From CAZFVY01 sp964522665 (GTDB taxonomy: Bacteria; Verrucomicrobiota; Verrucomicrobiia; Limisphaerales; CAZFVY01): a stretch of DNA of 37,313 nucleotides. A program made the translations under genes and the position numbers. This document shows positions 18,501 to 25,166 of the stretch, piece by piece. The DNA is taken from the NCBI GenBank assembly GCA_964522665.1, contig CAZFVY010000072.1, forward strand, positions 1-37,313, written 5' to 3'. The first letter of the stretch is position 1; every line of letters begins with the position of its first letter. The notes under the pieces were generated by a model. It did no database searches. It was given only the letters and a program-made list of their open reading frames with translations, and was not told where the DNA came from.

Positions 18501-20112
18501 GGGCCGCGTCCACCTGCCGCAATCCCTCCGCGGTCTTGATTTGCGCGAGCACGTCCTCCGTCGTGAGGGTCACGGAGCCGGTTTCGCGCTGGACGCCAAG
18601 CGGGGAGGGGAAGCTAAGGTCGTTGGTCGCGGGAAGACCGGCCACCATTTGTTCGCTTAAGAGCGTTACGGTGGCGTTGGTTTCAATGGGGAGCAGCAAG
18701 TCCACGATGATCGCTTGCGCCCCGTTCGTCGATTCGATCCGCCAATCGCGAATGCCATCCCCTTGCAGGCGGGTCAACGTCTGATTCTCGGGCAGCGCGA
18801 ACTTCAGTTGAGCGAGGCGCGACTGGAGCACGTGGTAGTGAAATTGGGAGCGGTAACGAATCGCGTTGGGCGAGGCGTGGACCTCGATTTGACCTTCGAC
18901 GTTGACCACCGAATCGCGGGTGATTTCCGCGGTCTTGGTTTGCCAACGCAGCGCCAGGAGACGGTCGGAGCCGAGTACGCCGCGGGCGGTTTTGTCCGGG
19001 TTCCCCTCGACGGGCGTGCCGCTGAGTAACTGCAGTACGGTGTCGGGCGACGACGCTCTTGCCTCGACGGTGGCGATCGCGGCGGGCGGCCCGGCGAACG
19101 AGAATTGGCTCCACGGTTCGGCGCGTTGGATTTTCGCCACCACGTCGAATTCGAGCCGATGCCGGCCGGGCGCGCCCGCGAAAAGTACGAACCGTTGACC
19201 CTGATTCACGACGCGCCACGCGTCTGGCAGTTTGGGCGTCAACAGCGCCAGATCGCCTTCGAAAACTACGGCCGAGAGTTCATTGGTGTTGCGGGATTCG
19301 GCGTCGAGGCCAACGTGAAAACGGGCTTCGTTGGTTCCGACTTGGCCGACGTAGTTAATTTCGCGGAAGAGCAGGTTGGTCAACCCGGCGCTCGCGGTCG
19401 CTTTCTCCGGCGAAACGAGCCGCGGCGGGCCGGTGCCCCGGGAGAGGATTTGAAGGCCGTTGAGGACGGCGACCCCGCCCGCGCCGGGCGCGACTTCGAC
19501 GGCAACCGGCTCGCCGGCCGACACCGGCACGTCGCGAAAAACCACGAATTGCGCCCGCTCGTGCCAGGGTTGCCCGGCGGACCAATTCGCCGCGCCGGAG
19601 ACCGCCGCCGGTCCGAACTGATTCGTGCCGCTTTGCAGCGTGAATGCGGGCGTCTGCTCCCCGGTCACATCAGCGGCCGCGTAGCCGTATAGGTAGAAGT
19701 GGTAGCGGCCGGCTTCGAGCCCGGTCAAAGTGACGGTGATATTGCTGCCATTCGACGCGAAGATATAACTGTCAAACATCGGATCACCGGTCGCGTTGCC
19801 CCAGACGCCCGGCGCGTTCGTGACGGTGATCGCCACCGCGGACGGCGTCCCGTCCGCGAACTTCAGCGCTGCCAGTCGTCCGTCCGCGACCAATGGCATC
19901 CCGGGTTGGAAGCGCGGCTCGTAATGCCGGTAACGATTCCAAAAATCATTGGTGGCCTGGCCGGTGGCGGCAAAGCCAACCTTCGCGCTGACCGCGCCGG
20001 CGCCGAAATCGACATTGATAAGCGTTTGGGCCCGAGTCGAAACCACGCAAGACGCCGCCGCGAGGCAGGTCCAGGCCCAGCGAAGCAGAGGCAACGGAGA
20101 GGGAGCTTTCAT
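12550..20112 (-). CDS. Giant duplicated envelope protein with internal pseudopilin-like module
   Basis: The 2520-residue protein starts with a signal peptide ending near TRAQT (about residue 30), with AAGGA six bases before the ATG. Residues ~30-225 resemble a malectin/galactose-binding domain. A beta-rich unit at ~385-1050 recurs at ~1640-2310. Between them lie two membrane helices (~1055-1105), a pseudopilin-like stretch (MMLPALSKAKAKAVRVKS from 1104, then SINNLKTIGLAARSYAAEHG and LVLADGAVRDL), three more helices (~1365-1435) and a second signal-like segment (~1460-1485). One membrane helix closes the protein (~2490-2510). The motif ERETGSV and variants recurs in both units. It is probably anchored in the envelope with most of its mass outside the cytoplasm. 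I do not recognise a family for the whole, and no function is assigned. Confidence 0.85.
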   Translation of the reverse strand: MKAPSPLPLLRWAWTCLAAASCVVSTRAQTLINVDFGAGAVSAKVGFAATGQATNDFWNRYRHYEPRFQPGMPLVADGRLAALKFADGTPSAVAITVTNAPGVWGNATGDPMFDSYIFASNGSNITVTLTGLEAGRYHFYLYGYAAADVTGEQTPAFTLQSGTNQFGPAAVSGAANWSAGQPWHERAQFVVFRDVPVSAGEPVAVEVAPGAGGVAVLNGLQILSRGTGPPRLVSPEKATASAGLTNLLFREINYVGQVGTNEARFHVGLDAESRNTNELSAVVFEGDLALLTPKLPDAWRVVNQGQRFVLFAGAPGRHRLEFDVVAKIQRAEPWSQFSFAGPPAAIATVEARASSPDTVLQLLSGTPVEGNPDKTARGVLGSDRLLALRWQTKTAEITRDSVVNVEGQIEVHASPNAIRYRSQFHYHVLQSRLAQLKFALPENQTLTRLQGDGIRDWRIESTNGAQAIIVDLLLPIETNATVTLLSEQMVAGLPATNDLSFPSPLGVQRETGSVTLTTEDVLAQIKTAEGLRQVDAAPRELAAYQFTARPLALRVALTRVEPLIVSTDRVHALIEETRLVIRHELVLNVTRAGLYAVELTPQPGLTVTDLKSDALDEWKLVDGKLKLSFKRAVLGVLTITAQLEQTFTNPPPQVVLLPLLVTGAADESADIGATAAAGIQLKTAALLGAREMPVSSLPQPGDDFLGFHAGASHWQVALAAERLEPRVVAEVFNLITVGDGLVGGSATIRFGIVNQGTQQFRVRTPAHWRNLEFTGPNIRRKDLQDGVWTISLQDKAWDGYTLVVTYDYSFDSKKAALDAAGAHPLDVERETGSVAITTAPNLTLEPPTVTEPLRAIDPSELAGADRSLISRPVLLAYHYEGAQFALPLNVTRHEELAVLDAVADRSQLTTVLTESGEMLTQANFMVKNNERQFQRFELPAGATLWGVTVNGEPVKAERDGGWLLVSLPRGANRDQAFSVDLKYAQDIGAPGGWWPKQVRLAAPRTDVPGTYAEWELYVPTTKHASGFGGNMTVAPGTKYGFRDAWRQFTGVYLDLWHEYGAAAVVITGLAGFALALAIGARRNGARGVTAVAAVFCVLALLGSMMLPALSKAKAKAVRVKSINNLKTIGLAARSYAAEHGGQLPSGIEELAKDVPAVSLVDPDTGGTYTYVGAGKSEANPNGIVAYSDAKEGRRELVLADGAVRDLTESEFADVLAREDRAKRSPTPWSSLASPAQQNEPAAAAAPREPQQIPESRGDRSVLGAFGANRPVTARSAPELDLKLNKPGVFAGGGASGAAEAKPAQLSAATAGKPVMAPTATGVKSLRIEIPKSGQGFSFTRVLNVSGESPNLRLSLMSANAFLLTRTISEVLAFLTGLGMAWFQIRRRAPSSFWLAVGAGLALLAAAHVLIAWRILHQALIFAAPAAALSLAAWWLQRLLTRPTAGGTDAPASGRTGKPILPAVASLLLGLGAVHPVRADQFNGPPPVSIVAATYTGQAGENVAQLEVTYDFVAGATNQSLALFGKEVAVQEFTATAGEARIWREGERVGVLLPERGGATARLKILVKLGGDATRRQLSFGIPAALSSRFSLVLDEPDADIECPSAVSFGSSGQGSKTQVNATLGATERFAASWTPRVKQAPDIAPTVFAELKTLVSVGAGVVNSRSALSWQISQGELRRVRVALPPGERLLNVNGSAVRSWDFADVTHETLVVELLQPATHEVRLAIETERSLGQLPMDLRIAVPRALNVKRRSGSVALRVGDELGLTVARANGLERLENGEFARAWGDDKLAVASAWRFLETGFDLLAQVELLKPRLEAVVNEQFRVGLDQLSVSATVDYSVSRAGVFNLAIALPPGLRVEAVQSGALQAWVERGDETNRWLDLALRQRSLGPVQVTVQLVRAWTNLPPTLELAGVQPLGVEKLSGYVAVTADAGVGLKTAQVTGATEIPAATLANPPAGGAAALAFKYLGAGPQPNPWRLALVTERLEAWVRAEIVTFVTINETLATGRSQVRYDIANAPVKELRLKTPLAWRNVEINGEGVRRRDQTTNGDALDWRVELQSNVRDDYRLEVRWELPRGGTNALTFTGLEALGAERETGALGFFAPGQQQLTTLQKSEQLTAIDPRELPEWATDRPPGVTALNFHYLRPGWRLELEARRFENAALLQALVDRVQLRTVIADDGQFMTQIEISVHNNGRQNLAFTLPPGAAVWSAAVDGQPLRPARRDAQLLVPLERTASDNIPIRVQLTYVGAAPFPHGSGQVELIAPRLDLPLKDAHWEVYLPPNYLYDHFKGSMTFESGDAIPIAQDFTLAEYQRQESAQQDSFQAQAVEFFREAKTEIVNGHSAAGTKLGYFAGNQTLSDNYAAGEFKSLEQELSRAQSSNLIQAQEAYSARNSRQLNGDAGAAVARRGQAATAYDSRVAGRQVAQLQKAQAVAATRVTPLRVSLPTRGLRHSFTQILQTEADKPMTIRFHAVNDRETGWFKTGLLWLAGFLTLWALAALVASRRADANARPLAA

Positions 20113-20416
20113 AACGTTCCTTGGTTAAGCGCTAATCAGAGGTTCAAAGCGAATATCGCATCACTGTTCCTGGGATTAGACGGGGTTGCCTGGCATTTGC
20201 TCACGCGATCGTGATTCGCCTTGTATGGACCAGCGCGTCCCCACGATCGGCCGAAGGGGCGAGCGAGAAGCTCGGGCCGTCCGCGCCTCCCGGGCGGTCA
20301 ATCGCTGACGTACACGATCGCGACCTGGAGGGGCTGCTCGTGGGCGCCGAGGTGGCCGACCGTTATTTCTCCGTGGCCAGCGCGTTCATCTCGCGCCTGG
20401 CGTGCTGAGTATCGGG
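20113..20416. other. Intergenic region, no gene seen
   Basis: This 304-base stretch separates the giant gene from the DsbA-family gene. A 65-codon frame on the plus strand (20211-20408) resembles nothing I know and has no convincing start site. A 10-base inverted repeat, CGCGATCGTG (20204-20213) and CACGATCGCG (20313-20322), brackets part of it. The promoter of the giant gene should lie at its left end, but I could not pick out clear hexamers. Confidence 0.5.
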
Positions 20417-21070
20417 CTACGCCGGCGGCGGGGAGCCGAAGTGCGCGGCGTGGGCGGCGTAGCCGGCGGCATCGGCGAGCATGGCGTCGATCGCGGCCGC
20501 GAGCGGCGGCGCGGTCGCCAGGCCGGAGAAAACGGCGCGATCACCGATCTTGCTTTCCAACACAAACGTCGGGCGCTGGCTGACTTGCAGCGCGTGGAAT
20601 TCCGCGGTGGTCGCGCGGGCACGAGCCAGGACTGCGGGCGATTGCGCTTTTTCGCGCAAGGCTTTCGCGTCCAGTCCGGCGGCGGCGGCGCCGATGGCGG
20701 CGGCGAGTTCCCACCGGCCCACCTTTTGACCATCGACCAGGGCGGCTTGCGCAATCGCGAGGCGGATGCGGTCATCGGCGACGCCAAAATCGCGGCCGGC
20801 TTCGGCGACCAGATTGGGCGCGAGATACTCGGTCAGCTCCGGTTCAAACCATCCTGAGTTCAACATGCGGGGCGAGCGCACGATCGTGCCGCTACGGCGG
20901 TAGTACCAGTCGCACTGAGCGCGCGAGACCGGCAAGCCGGAGGAATCCATCAGGCTGAGCTTCCACCCAAACTCGGCGCGGTCGGCGTAGCGCTGCTTGA
21001 GTTCCGCCCAGGCTGGTTCGGCCCAGAAACACCATGACGAAATGACTTCAAGATAATAGGTGACCTTCAT
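20417..21070 (-). CDS. DsbA-family (FrnE/HCCA-isomerase-like) oxidoreductase
   Basis: The 217-residue protein starts MKVTYYLEVISSWCFW and ends with the typical DsbA-fold tail. RPTFVLESKIGDRAVFSGL near residue 170 holds the cis-proline region of the thioredoxin fold. The usual CxxC is reduced to a single cysteine (SSWCFWAEP), so ordinary dithiol chemistry is unlikely; a glutathione- or mono-thiol-dependent role is possible. No signal peptide is seen, so it is probably cytoplasmic. A longer reading frame extends upstream to 21334, but it only adds residues antisense to the sigma factor gene, so I start at 21070. The physiological substrate is unknown. It is divergent from the sigma operon. Confidence 0.82.
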   Translation of the reverse strand: MKVTYYLEVISSWCFWAEPAWAELKQRYADRAEFGWKLSLMDSSGLPVSRAQCDWYYRRSGTIVRSPRMLNSGWFEPELTEYLAPNLVAEAGRDFGVADDRIRLAIAQAALVDGQKVGRWELAAAIGAAAAGLDAKALREKAQSPAVLARARATTAEFHALQVSQRPTFVLESKIGDRAVFSGLATAPPLAAAIDAMLADAAGYAAHAAHFGSPPPA

Positions 21071-21186
21071 GGCGCGAATTTTCTTAGGTTTTGTGGAGAT
21101 GTCCAACGTTTTATGATTCTGCCACCCATGATTTTGCCCTTGCTCCGCGTCGCGGCGACATCCGAACTTGGTATCCGGCCGGAAAA

Positions 21187-21216
21187 TTGTAACCTTGGCC
21201 GCCGATGGTCGGTCAC
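21187..21216 (+). promoter_or_regulatory. Predicted ECF-type promoter of the sigma factor gene
   Basis: TTGTAACC (21187-21194) is followed after 16 bases by GGTCAC (21211-21216). The same two elements with the same 16-base spacing occur before the cotH gene. The AAC-type -35 and GTC-type -10 are the usual form of ECF promoters. This would start transcription near 21224 and supports the ATG at 21248 as the start of the sigma gene. Confidence 0.6.
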
Positions 21217-21247
21217 AATGGGTAGAGATGTGGTCGGAAATGCTTTT

Positions 21248-21835
21248 ATGCCGGTCGAGGGATTGGACGTGGCGTCTTGCTTGCGCGCCGTGCGGCAGGG
21301 TGACGAAGACGCCGCGCGCGCCCTCTTGAGCCATTTATATCCGCTGGTGATCAAATTGGTCCGGGCCTACCTTCCGCGGCGGTCCAGCGAAGAGGATTTG
21401 GCCCAGGCGGTTTTCATAAAGATTTTCGGCAAACTGGCGCAATATTCGGGCACGGTTCCGCTGGAACACTGGGTTTCGCGCATCGCGGTGAACACTTGCC
21501 TAAACCAGATCGAACGCGAGCGGGTTCGGCCGGAGCTGCGGTGGGCCGACTTGAGCGAAGCTGAGGAACAGGCGCTGCAAGCGCTGGCGGCGGCGGGCGA
21601 CGAGCAGGAACTGGCGCATCGGCTGGGTTCACAGGAACTCGTGGACAAACTGCTCGCTCGATTATGCGCGGCCGACCGCCTGATCGTCCGCCTGATCCAT
21701 CTCGAGGGCAAAACCGTCGCCGAAGCGCGGCAGATCACCGGCTGGAATGCCTCACTGATTAAAGTGCGGGCGTTTCGCGCGCGGCGGAAGATGAAGCAGC
21801 ATCTTGAATCGTTGTTGAAAGAGAAAAGCGTATGA
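21248..21835 (+). CDS. ECF-family RNA polymerase sigma factor
   Basis: The 195-residue protein has the sigma-70 region 2 (about 10-80, including SEEDLAQAVFIKIFGKL and HWVSRIAVNTCLNQIERER) and region 4 (about 125-185, with CAADRLIVRLIHLEGKTV and the helix-turn-helix ARQITGWNASLIKVRAFRAR). A variable linker joins them and there is no region 1 or 3, as in ECF factors. I chose the ATG at 21248. Upstream ATGs at 21113 and 21218 are in frame but fall before the predicted transcription start. The stop overlaps the next start by 4 bases (ATGA), so it is coupled to a small membrane protein and a periplasmic sensor, which probably control its release. It likely activates its own promoter and the cotH promoter. 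Confidence 0.92.
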   Translation: MPVEGLDVASCLRAVRQGDEDAARALLSHLYPLVIKLVRAYLPRRSSEEDLAQAVFIKIFGKLAQYSGTVPLEHWVSRIAVNTCLNQIERERVRPELRWADLSEAEEQALQALAAAGDEQELAHRLGSQELVDKLLARLCAADRLIVRLIHLEGKTVAEARQITGWNASLIKVRAFRARRKMKQHLESLLKEKSV

Positions 21836-22125
21836 ACGCAAACAAAGAGCTTCTCGAACGTTTGTTGCGGTCCGCGGCCGGCGCGGCGCCGGGCGAGGCG
21901 TCTGCGGTCCCGTTCGGGGTTGAGGCGCGCGTTCTGGCGGCGTGGCGAAACACCCGCGCGGCGTCCGAGTGGGAGGCCGTCGCCCGATTCTTCCGCTGGG
22001 GTTTGGGATTTGCGTCCGCGCTGGCGGTGGTCATCGTCGCCCTGAGCCTGCACGACATCGCGCGGGAACCCGCCGATGAACTTGCGTTGTCCAATCTGAG
22101 CGTGAATCTCGCGCTCTCTCGTTGA
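21832..22125 (+). CDS. Small membrane protein, candidate anti-sigma factor
   Basis: The 97-residue protein has a charged N-terminal half (about 1-60, beginning MNANKELLERLLRSAAG), one membrane helix (WGLGFASALAVVIVALSL, about 62-80) and a short C-terminal tail outside. It resembles no family I can name, but its size, single helix and place between an ECF sigma gene and a CnrX/CpxP-like gene match the anti-sigma CnrY of the CnrYXH system. It overlaps the sigma gene by 4 bases. The N-terminal half would bind the sigma factor at the membrane. This role is inferred from context. Confidence 0.65.
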   Translation: MNANKELLERLLRSAAGAAPGEASAVPFGVEARVLAAWRNTRAASEWEAVARFFRWGLGFASALAVVIVALSLHDIAREPADELALSNLSVNLALSR

Positions 22126-22127
22126 AG

Positions 22128-22583
22128 ATGTTCACGAAGAAAAGCATCGCGGTCTATTTCGGGTTGGTCTTCGCCGCCGGCCTTTTGGCGGGCGCGGCGG
22201 CCGGGTTTAGCCTCGGCATGCGCCGGGCGTTCGCGCCGCCACCGCGTCCGCAAGACATGGCGATCCATATGTGCGATCAACTCAGCTCTCGTCTGCGTTT
22301 GACGCCCGAACAGCTCAAACAGATCACCCCGATCGTGGGCGAGAGCGCGGAAAAAATCGAATCGGTCCACGCGACGACCGGCGAGCGGATCGCGAAGATC
22401 ATCGCGGATTCCAACAACCGGTTGACCCAATTTCTGACGCCTGAACAAAAGATCCTGATGGAAGAAATGAACCGGGAGAGGGAACAGTTTTTCCACAAGA
22501 GCTTTCGCCCCCCGCCGCCGGGTGACCGGTCGTTTGGTTCGCCGCCGCATGGCGAAGGCAACCGGCCCGAGCCGCACCCCTAA
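22128..22583 (+). CDS. CpxP/CnrX-like periplasmic (heavy-metal) sensor
   Basis: About 151 residues. An N-terminal membrane anchor (about 6-30) is followed by a helical hairpin domain with the LTPEQ motif twice (RLRLTPEQLKQITPI and FLTPEQKILMEEMNRERE), the mark of the Spy/CpxP/CnrX group. The C-terminus is rich in proline, glycine and histidine. Potential metal ligands include MAIHMCDQ before the first LTPEQ and the late histidines. In CnrYXH such a protein senses metal in the periplasm and releases the sigma factor. The ATG at 22128 follows the preceding stop by 2 bases; a TTG at 22122 is possible. The true signal is unknown. Confidence 0.78.
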   Translation: MFTKKSIAVYFGLVFAAGLLAGAAAGFSLGMRRAFAPPPRPQDMAIHMCDQLSSRLRLTPEQLKQITPIVGESAEKIESVHATTGERIAKIIADSNNRLTQFLTPEQKILMEEMNREREQFFHKSFRPPPPGDRSFGSPPHGEGNRPEPHP

Positions 22584-22793
22584 TTCGTAAGCGTACCGGG
22601 CGCGCAGAATTATCTCTCCTCCGTCGCGCGATCTGGTCACGATTTGGGCATTGCCGTGGTCGTATCGCCGGGCCGATTCTTCCCAGTGTTTTCCCCACCG
22701 ATGCCGGCCGGCAATCCAGCGACGGACGCGCCCCGTTGTCGGTCAACCCACCCGTGGCGAAAGGGTCGGGGCTAGTCCCGCGTTCTTCGATTT

Positions 22794-22820
22794 GTAACCT
22801 GTTCGTAACATAGTTGTAAC
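22794..22820 (+). repeat. Three GTAAC direct repeats at exact 11-base spacing
   Basis: GTAAC begins at 22794, 22805 and 22816, each preceded by a T- or C-containing TT-like base pair stretch. The third copy is the -35 element of the predicted ECF promoter. The 11-base period places all three on the same face of the helix, as in direct-repeat operators of OmpR/PhoB-type regulators. Confidence 0.75.
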
Positions 22821-22843
22821 CCACAACTGGGCTAGCGGGTCAC
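22814..22843 (+). promoter_or_regulatory. Predicted ECF-type promoter of the CotH cassette
   Basis: TTGTAACC (22814-22821), a 16-base spacer and GGTCAC (22838-22843) match the promoter of the sigma gene in both elements and spacing. Transcription would begin at about 22850, practically on the start codon, so the message may be leaderless. ACCCACA (22819-22825) and TGTGGGT (22844-22850) also form an inverted repeat ending just before the ATG. Confidence 0.58.
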
Positions 22844-22850
22844 TGTGGGT

Positions 22851-25016
22851 ATGGGCAAATTGAGAACTGAACGAGCGTCGGAAACCTCGCCGAACGAGCG
22901 GACGCGGCTCCGATCCTTGGCGAAGTTGGGCGCCCAGGTAACCTTAGCGGCTCTATGGGGATGGTCGGCCTTGGGAGTCGAGGTGGCGCGAAAACTTCCC
23001 GCGCAGGCGTCGGAGCTTTTCGTCACGACCAACGTCTGGACGGTAAAATTGACCTTTAGCGCCGACCAGTGGAAAGCGATGGAACCGGCGGGCGGAGACG
23101 ACTTTTTCGGCGGTCCGGGCGGTCCCGGAGGTCCGGGCGGCCCGCGAGGACGTGGGGGTCCCGGCGGACCGGGTGGGCCTGGCGGATTTGGGCCGGCGAT
23201 GTTTTTGGCGCCGACGTTTCTTAAGGCCGGTGATGCCGACGGTGACGGTAAATTGTCGAAAGCCGAATTCGTCGCCTTGGGGGAGAAATGGTTTTCGGAG
23301 TGGGACAAAGAGAAGGCCGGCGCTCTGACCAGAGATCAAGTGCGCTCCGGACTGAACGCGGCGTTTATGCCGCCTGACTTTCGTGGCCCCGGCGGGGGCG
23401 GCCCGGGCGGTCCCGGTGGCGGCGGCCGGCCGGGCGGCTTCAGTCTCCAAGGCGCGGAGGGCAAGCGGAACGGTGTGGCCGCCATGGCGGGGATCGAGTT
23501 CAAGTACGTCCATGCCGCGCTGGAGTTTGAGGGCCAGAAATTTGCTGATGTCGCCGTGCGTTACAAAGGGAATGGCACGTTCATGGAGTCTCGCGGATCG
23601 ATCAAGCGTTCCCTAAAGGTCGAGCTAAATAAGTACGTCAAAGGCCAGAAGTTCGCGGGTGTCAGCAAGCTTAATCTGCACAACAACGTGACCGACGCGA
23701 GCTGGATGAACGAGCCGCTCTCGCATCGGCTTTATCGGGACGCGAAGGTTCCGGCGCCGCGATCGGCTTACGCGCGCGTCTTCGTCACGGTTCCGGGGCT
23801 TTACGACCAGAAATACTTTGGCCTCTATTCGCTGGTGGAGGACGTGGATAAGAATTTCGCCGAGGAACGCTTCGCGACTCGGAAGGGCGCGATCCTCAAG
23901 CCGGTGACCCCAAGCCTGTTCAGTGATTTGGGCGACGACTGGAAGAGCTATAATCAGACCTACGATCCCAAGACGGAACTGACCGATGAACAGAAGCAAC
24001 GAGTGATCGCGTTTTGCAAGCTGGTTTCCAAGGCGGATGACGCGGAGTTCGCCGCCAAGCTGGGCGATTATATCGATCTTGATGAGTTTGCCCGCTATTT
24101 GAGTTGCATGGTGTGGCTCTCGGACCTCGACGGAATACTTGGTCCCGGACAGAATCTTTACGTTTATCTGCACCCCGAGACGCAAAAGTTCATTTTCATT
24201 CCCTGGGATCAGGATCATTCGTTTGGGCAATTTGCGATGCGCGGGACGCAGGAGCAGCGGGAGAACCTCAGCATCAACAAACCGTGGGAAGGCGAGAACC
24301 CATTCCTTACGCGCGTTTTCAAGGTGGATGCCTTCAAGAAGGCTTACCTGGCGCGGATGGCGGAATTTAGTCGCACGATTTTTCAGCCGGAGCGTTTTCA
24401 CCAGCAAGTCGATGAATTGGCCGCGGCGATTCGTCCAGCCGTGCAGGAAGAGTCGGAGGCGAAACTGGCTCGCTTCGACAAGGTTGTGGCTGGCGAGTCG
24501 ATCTCTCCCGGTGGACCCGTCGGCTTTGGCGGCGGACCACCAGGCGGACCACGCGGGGGCGGCCCGGGCGGGTTCGGCGGGTTCATGCAGCCGACCAAAC
24601 CGATCAAACCCTTTGCCGACGTTCGCAGCCGTTCGGTAAGCGAGCAAGTGAGCGGGAAGTCCGAAGGTCAAACGCTTGGCCAATTTGGACCTGGCGGCCC
24701 TGGCGGACCTGGACCTGGCGGTGGCGGTCCCCGCGGAGGCCCGGGCGGACCCGGTCGTCCGGGCGGGTTTGGGCCAGGGATGTTTTTGGGGCCGGTGTTC
24801 GTCGAGGCGTTCGACGTGAACAAAGATGGCAAGGTATCGCGCGAAGAGTTTACGCAAGGTTTCGCCAAATGGTTCGTGGCGTGGAATACCGACCACAGTG
24901 GTACGCTGACCGACGAGCAATTGCGCGCGGGGATTAACACTTCCTTCGCGCCGCCTCGCGGCGGGCCGCGCGGCGGGTTTCCGGGGCCAGGTGGGCCCCC
25001 GGATGGGGAACAGTGA
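22851..25016 (+). CDS. CotH kinase-like protein with EF-hands and GGP-rich flanks
   Basis: About 721 residues. A signal or anchor helix sits at ~25-45. A GGP-rich stretch (~83-110) and an EF-hand pair follow, the best loop being DADGDGKLSKAEF (~128). The CotH domain spans ~210-520 and contains VAVRYKGNGTF, LNLHNNVTDASWMNE, YFGLYSLVEDVDKNF and WDQDHSFG (near 453), matching the Lys, Asn and Asp positions of this atypical kinase fold. A second GGP-rich stretch and EF-hand pair (DVNKDGKVSREEF, ~655) close the protein. CotH of Bacillus phosphorylates spore coat proteins; here the target is unknown and the protein should act outside the cytoplasm. The start may be ATG 22851 or GTG 22845. VTC and DUF4956 genes follow downstream. 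Confidence 0.87.
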   Translation: MGKLRTERASETSPNERTRLRSLAKLGAQVTLAALWGWSALGVEVARKLPAQASELFVTTNVWTVKLTFSADQWKAMEPAGGDDFFGGPGGPGGPGGPRGRGGPGGPGGPGGFGPAMFLAPTFLKAGDADGDGKLSKAEFVALGEKWFSEWDKEKAGALTRDQVRSGLNAAFMPPDFRGPGGGGPGGPGGGGRPGGFSLQGAEGKRNGVAAMAGIEFKYVHAALEFEGQKFADVAVRYKGNGTFMESRGSIKRSLKVELNKYVKGQKFAGVSKLNLHNNVTDASWMNEPLSHRLYRDAKVPAPRSAYARVFVTVPGLYDQKYFGLYSLVEDVDKNFAEERFATRKGAILKPVTPSLFSDLGDDWKSYNQTYDPKTELTDEQKQRVIAFCKLVSKADDAEFAAKLGDYIDLDEFARYLSCMVWLSDLDGILGPGQNLYVYLHPETQKFIFIPWDQDHSFGQFAMRGTQEQRENLSINKPWEGENPFLTRVFKVDAFKKAYLARMAEFSRTIFQPERFHQQVDELAAAIRPAVQEESEAKLARFDKVVAGESISPGGPVGFGGGPPGGPRGGGPGGFGGFMQPTKPIKPFADVRSRSVSEQVSGKSEGQTLGQFGPGGPGGPGPGGGGPRGGPGGPGRPGGFGPGMFLGPVFVEAFDVNKDGKVSREEFTQGFAKWFVAWNTDHSGTLTDEQLRAGINTSFAPPRGGPRGGFPGPGGPPDGEQ

Positions 25017-25166
25017 GGCTACGCGGCGTGGGGCGGGTTATGATTATGAAAGGCCGGTCGCCGGCGGGTTCGCCCGGGCCGGGAATGGAGCTTGGCTCCG
25101 CCAAAGCATCCAAGCGCCGGTTTCCGCCGGTGTAACCGGACAGTCTCGCCGTGGGCGTTTAAATCC

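Noticed and set aside
20211..20408. 65-codon plus-strand frame in the gap after the giant gene
   Set aside because: No recognisable motif, no ribosome binding site and no neighbours in the same direction; not strong enough to call a gene.
21071..21334. N-terminal extension of the DsbA-family gene upstream of 21070
   Set aside because: The added residues are antisense to the sigma gene and its promoter, and the typical family start MKVTYYLE lies at 21070.
21759..22640. 293-codon minus-strand frame opposite the anti-sigma and sensor genes
   Set aside because: The plus strand holds three overlapping genes with recognisable order and motifs; the minus frame has no known domain.
23100..23180. 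GGP-rich DNA in the cotH gene as a possible CRISPR or satellite array
   Set aside because: The repetition is codon-level GGP coding with variable wording, without fixed repeats and unique spacers.
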